From UBA3263 sp964528425 (GTDB taxonomy: Bacteria > Bacteroidota > Bacteroidia > Bacteroidales > Muribaculaceae), in contig CAZGTD010000041.1 in NCBI GenBank assembly GCA_964528425.1, forward strand, positions 1 through 16,157: DNA of 16,157 nt, given 5' to 3'. Shown here in pieces: positions 14,222 through 16,157 of this stretch. The number at the start of each line of letters is the position of its first letter. The stretch's first letter is position 1. Made by a program: the position numbers and the translations under genes. Under the pieces are notes generated by a model. It saw nothing but the letters and a program-made list of their open reading frames with translations. It was not told the DNA's origin and searched no databases.

Positions 14222-15070
14222 ATGAAATCGCGCGAAGAACTCATCGACGATCTGTTGACTCTTGCTTTTGCCGAAGATGTTGGCGATGGCGACCATACCA
14301 CTCTTTCAACCATTCCGGCCGAAGCCCGTGGCAAACAACGCCTCATTATCAAGGAACCCGGCATTCTTGCCGGAGTTGAAATGGCCCGCAAAGTGTTTGA
14401 AAAGTTCGACCCCGAACTGAAAATGACCGTATTTCTTGCCGACGGCACCGAGGTGAAGCCGGGCGACGTTGCCTTTGAGGTTGAAGGGTCAGTGCGCTCG
14501 CTGCTTCAGACCGAACGCACCATGCTCAACATCATGCAGCGCATGAGCGGTATCGCAACTACCACCCATCGCTACCAGCAGGAGCTGGCCGGTTTGAAAA
14601 CCAAGGTTATCGACACCCGGAAAACCGAGCCGGGAATGCGCCTGCTCGACAAAGAGGCTGTTAAAATCGGTGGAGGCGGTAACCACCGCATCGGTCTGTT
14701 CGACATGATTCTGATTAAAGATAACCACGTTGACTTTGCCGGCGGAATAACCAAGGCCGTTGAGGCTGCAAAAGATTATTGCCGCCGAACAGGCCGCGAC
14801 CTGAAAGTCGAAGTTGAAGTGCGCAATACTGCCGAAATTGACGAAGCCCTTGCCGCCGGAGTTGACCGCATAATGCTCGATAACTTCACCCCCGAGCGCA
14901 CCGCCGAAGCCGTTAAGCGAATAAATGGCGCAACCGAAATTGAATCGTCGGGCGGCATAACGCTCCAAACGCTCCGCGCCTATGGCGAAACCGGCGTTGA
15001 CTTCATATCGGTCGGAGCATTGACCCACTCGGTTAAAGGTCTCGACATGAGTTTCAAAGCCGTAAAATGA
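14222..15070 (+). CDS. nadC: NadC, nicotinate-nucleotide pyrophosphorylase (carboxylating)
   Basis: A 282-residue enzyme that converts quinolinate and PRPP to nicotinate mononucleotide, the third step of de novo NAD synthesis. Clear motifs are 'AFAEDVGDGDHTT' (15-27), 'ERTMLNIMQRMSGIAT' (98-113), 'DTRKTEPGMR' (131-140) and 'KIGGGGNHRIGL..MILIKDNH' (148-169), which supply quinolinate and PRPP contacts. I prefer the ATG at 14222 over the in-frame ATG at 14168, because the latter lies upstream of the promoter box at 14185-14192 and the extra residues are not typical of the family. Its stop overlaps the next gene's start (ATGA). Confidence 0.97.
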   Translation: MKSREELIDDLLTLAFAEDVGDGDHTTLSTIPAEARGKQRLIIKEPGILAGVEMARKVFEKFDPELKMTVFLADGTEVKPGDVAFEVEGSVRSLLQTERTMLNIMQRMSGIATTTHRYQQELAGLKTKVIDTRKTEPGMRLLDKEAVKIGGGGNHRIGLFDMILIKDNHVDFAGGITKAVEAAKDYCRRTGRDLKVEVEVRNTAEIDEALAAGVDRIMLDNFTPERTAEAVKRINGATEIESSGGITLQTLRAYGETGVDFISVGALTHSVKGLDMSFKAVK

Positions 15071-15975
15071 AAATAGTTTCCAACAGCGAAATAAAAAACC
15101 TCGCCATAACTCCCGAACAATGTGTCGGCTGGGTGCGCGAGGCTTTTTTAATGAAGCCGCAGTCGCAGCTGCCTCCAAAAATCTCACTCCATATCGGAGA
15201 GACGGATTTTGTCAACACCATGCCCTGTGTGCTCCCCGAACCCTACCACACCTACGGCTGTAAAATTGTAAGTAGGGTAGTGGGACAGGTTCCGGCCCTA
15301 AAAAGCAAGATTATGTTGACCGACACTCTAACGGGTAACATGACAACCCTGTTAGATGGCGACTGGATAACGTCGATGCGCACCGGGGCTGTTGCGGCCC
15401 TTGCAATAAACACCCTGCGGGCTCCCGATGCCCGGGTTTATTCTTTCATAGGCCTGGGCGAAACCGGCAATGCTACCATCGACTGCCTGTTGGCCACCAA
15501 TGCCGACCGCCCGATGATCATCAGACTCAAACGCTATAAGGACCATGCCGAAAAAACCGAAGCTCGCCTCTCACACTACGGTAATGTTAGCGTTGAGATT
15601 GTCGACAGTATGGAGCAACTCATTGATGGTGCCGATGTTGTTGTGTCGTGCATAACTGTTGCCGACGGCCTGCTGATGCCGCAAACCGAGCTGTTCAAGC
15701 CCGGCGTGCTTGTTGTCCCGGTCCATACTCGTGGATTTCAGAACTGCGACACGGTTTTCGATAAAGTTTTTGCCGACGACCGCGGCCATGTGTGTGGCTT
15801 TAAGCATTTCAACGAGTTCCGCAGTTTTGGCGAGCTCGGCGATGTGCTCGCCGGCCGCATTGCCGGGCGCACGTCGGCAAGCGAGCGCATCCTTGCGTAT
15901 AATATCGGTCTTGCCCTCCACGATATCGTTTACGCTACTAAAATTCTTGGCCGATTGGAACAAAATCATTCCTAA
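15067..15975 (+). CDS. Ornithine cyclodeaminase/mu-crystallin family protein
   Basis: A 302-residue NAD(P)-dependent protein of the OCD/mu-crystallin superfamily, which includes ornithine cyclodeaminases, alanine dehydrogenases and ketimine reductases. The substrate-side segment has 'YGCKIVSR' (Lys66) and 'TSMRTGAVAALAINTL' (Arg105), and the Rossmann fold begins at 'YSFIGLGETGNATID' (125-139). The nucleotide loop GLGETG departs from the common GTGxQ. The protein is shorter than many members (320-350). The exact substrate cannot be told from sequence. It is translationally coupled to nadC by a four-base ATGA overlap, which may reflect a shared link to NAD(H), although that is inference. An etfB promoter lies just downstream. 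Confidence 0.87.
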   Translation: MKIVSNSEIKNLAITPEQCVGWVREAFLMKPQSQLPPKISLHIGETDFVNTMPCVLPEPYHTYGCKIVSRVVGQVPALKSKIMLTDTLTGNMTTLLDGDWITSMRTGAVAALAINTLRAPDARVYSFIGLGETGNATIDCLLATNADRPMIIRLKRYKDHAEKTEARLSHYGNVSVEIVDSMEQLIDGADVVVSCITVADGLLMPQTELFKPGVLVVPVHTRGFQNCDTVFDKVFADDRGHVCGFKHFNEFRSFGELGDVLAGRIAGRTSASERILAYNIGLALHDIVYATKILGRLEQNHS

Positions 15976-15999
15976 AAAGACGAATTTGGGCCGATATTT

Positions 16000-16029
16000 T
16001 TTGAGTTAAGAAAAAATTTCGTATCTTTG
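16000..16029 (+). promoter_or_regulatory. Promoter of the etfB unit
   Basis: TTTG (16000-16003), 18 bases, then TATCTTTG (16022-16029), preceded by TTTCG as in other promoters of the window. The etfB ATG lies 61 bases after the box, giving an AT-rich leader of about 55 bases. Confidence 0.82.
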
Positions 16030-16090
16030 CAGCCTGCATTATGCGCATCTGAATACGCTAAATCAATCATTCACTAAACATAATAATTGT

Positions 16091-16157
16091 ATGAGCCTTA
16101 ATATCATCGTGCTCGCCAAGCAGGTGCCCGACACCCGCAATGTGGGCAAAGATGCAA
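16091..16157 (+). CDS. etfB: Electron transfer flavoprotein beta subunit (N-terminal fragment)
   Basis: From the ATG at 16091 the first 22 residues are MSLNIIVLAKQVPDTRNVGK followed by DA, cut by the window edge. The pattern '(I/V)(V/L).(A/V)KQVPDT' is the N-terminal signature of EtfB, the AMP-binding subunit of the electron transfer flavoprotein that passes electrons from acyl-CoA dehydrogenases or bifurcating complexes. etfA is expected just downstream. It has its own promoter, separate from nadC and the OCD-family gene. The call rests on a short fragment, but the motif is distinctive. Confidence 0.85.
   Translation, partial: MSLNIIVLAKQVPDTRNVGKDA

Noticed and set aside
16041..16052. Three-codon ORF (ATG CGC ATC TGA) in the etfB leader
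   Set aside because: Such short ORFs occur by chance; there is no regulatory codon run or alternative hairpins to suggest attenuation.
1..16157. Search for CRISPR arrays, IS elements, tRNA/rRNA genes or phage genes
   Set aside because: No regularly spaced repeats, transposase motifs, terminal inverted repeats flanking a gene, or tRNA/rRNA-like sequence were seen on reading both strands.

Overview
This window looks like a chromosomal housekeeping segment from a Bacteroidota (Bacteroidales) genome. Four things support that. The promoters carry the Bacteroides-type -7 box TAnnTTTG, sometimes with TTTG about 19 bases upstream. The gene order ftsX, DUF3098, uppP, truB, queA is typical of the phylum, as is cvpA next to sufB. 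There is an EF-G2-type second elongation factor G. Shine-Dalgarno sequences are weak or absent. Base composition is moderately GC-rich except for one AT-rich pocket near 3.4-3.7 kb. A Muribaculaceae-like gut member would fit, but I cannot prove the family from this sequence.

Layout. Positions 1-8387 are read leftward on the minus strand, in three transcription units. Unit 1 is ftsX, DUF3098, uppP, truB, queA (queA runs off the left edge), with its own promoter and near-zero gaps; it combines cell division, undecaprenyl-phosphate recycling and tRNA modification. Unit 2 is a thioredoxin-like lipoprotein, cvpA, sufB, a DAACS symporter and a LysE-family exporter, the first five genes coupled by 0-4 base overlaps. 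It is followed by a small AT-rich TM2-domain gene. Unit 3 is a stand-alone 44-codon small ORF with its own terminator. At about 8.4-8.57 kb the direction flips. On the plus strand lie an EF-G2-like factor, then a 51-base perfect hairpin that also holds the -33 element of the next promoter, then argS and a Bax-inhibitor-1 gene, a strong terminator, and a small membrane protein. rlmH (minus) and nadC (plus) diverge from overlapping promoters. nadC is translationally coupled to an ornithine-cyclodeaminase/mu-crystallin family gene. The start of etfB, behind a clear promoter, closes the window.

There is no mobile element, CRISPR array, rRNA or tRNA that I can support. The points of most interest are these: the EF-G paralogue lacks the catalytic switch II histidine and sits behind a weak promoter with a 16-bp palindrome; sufB is not followed by sufC/D/S; an unlisted 44-aa protein is divergent from the EF-G gene; and several mRNAs appear nearly leaderless. 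I did not find a clearly new multi-gene system; most of the window is conserved core genome.
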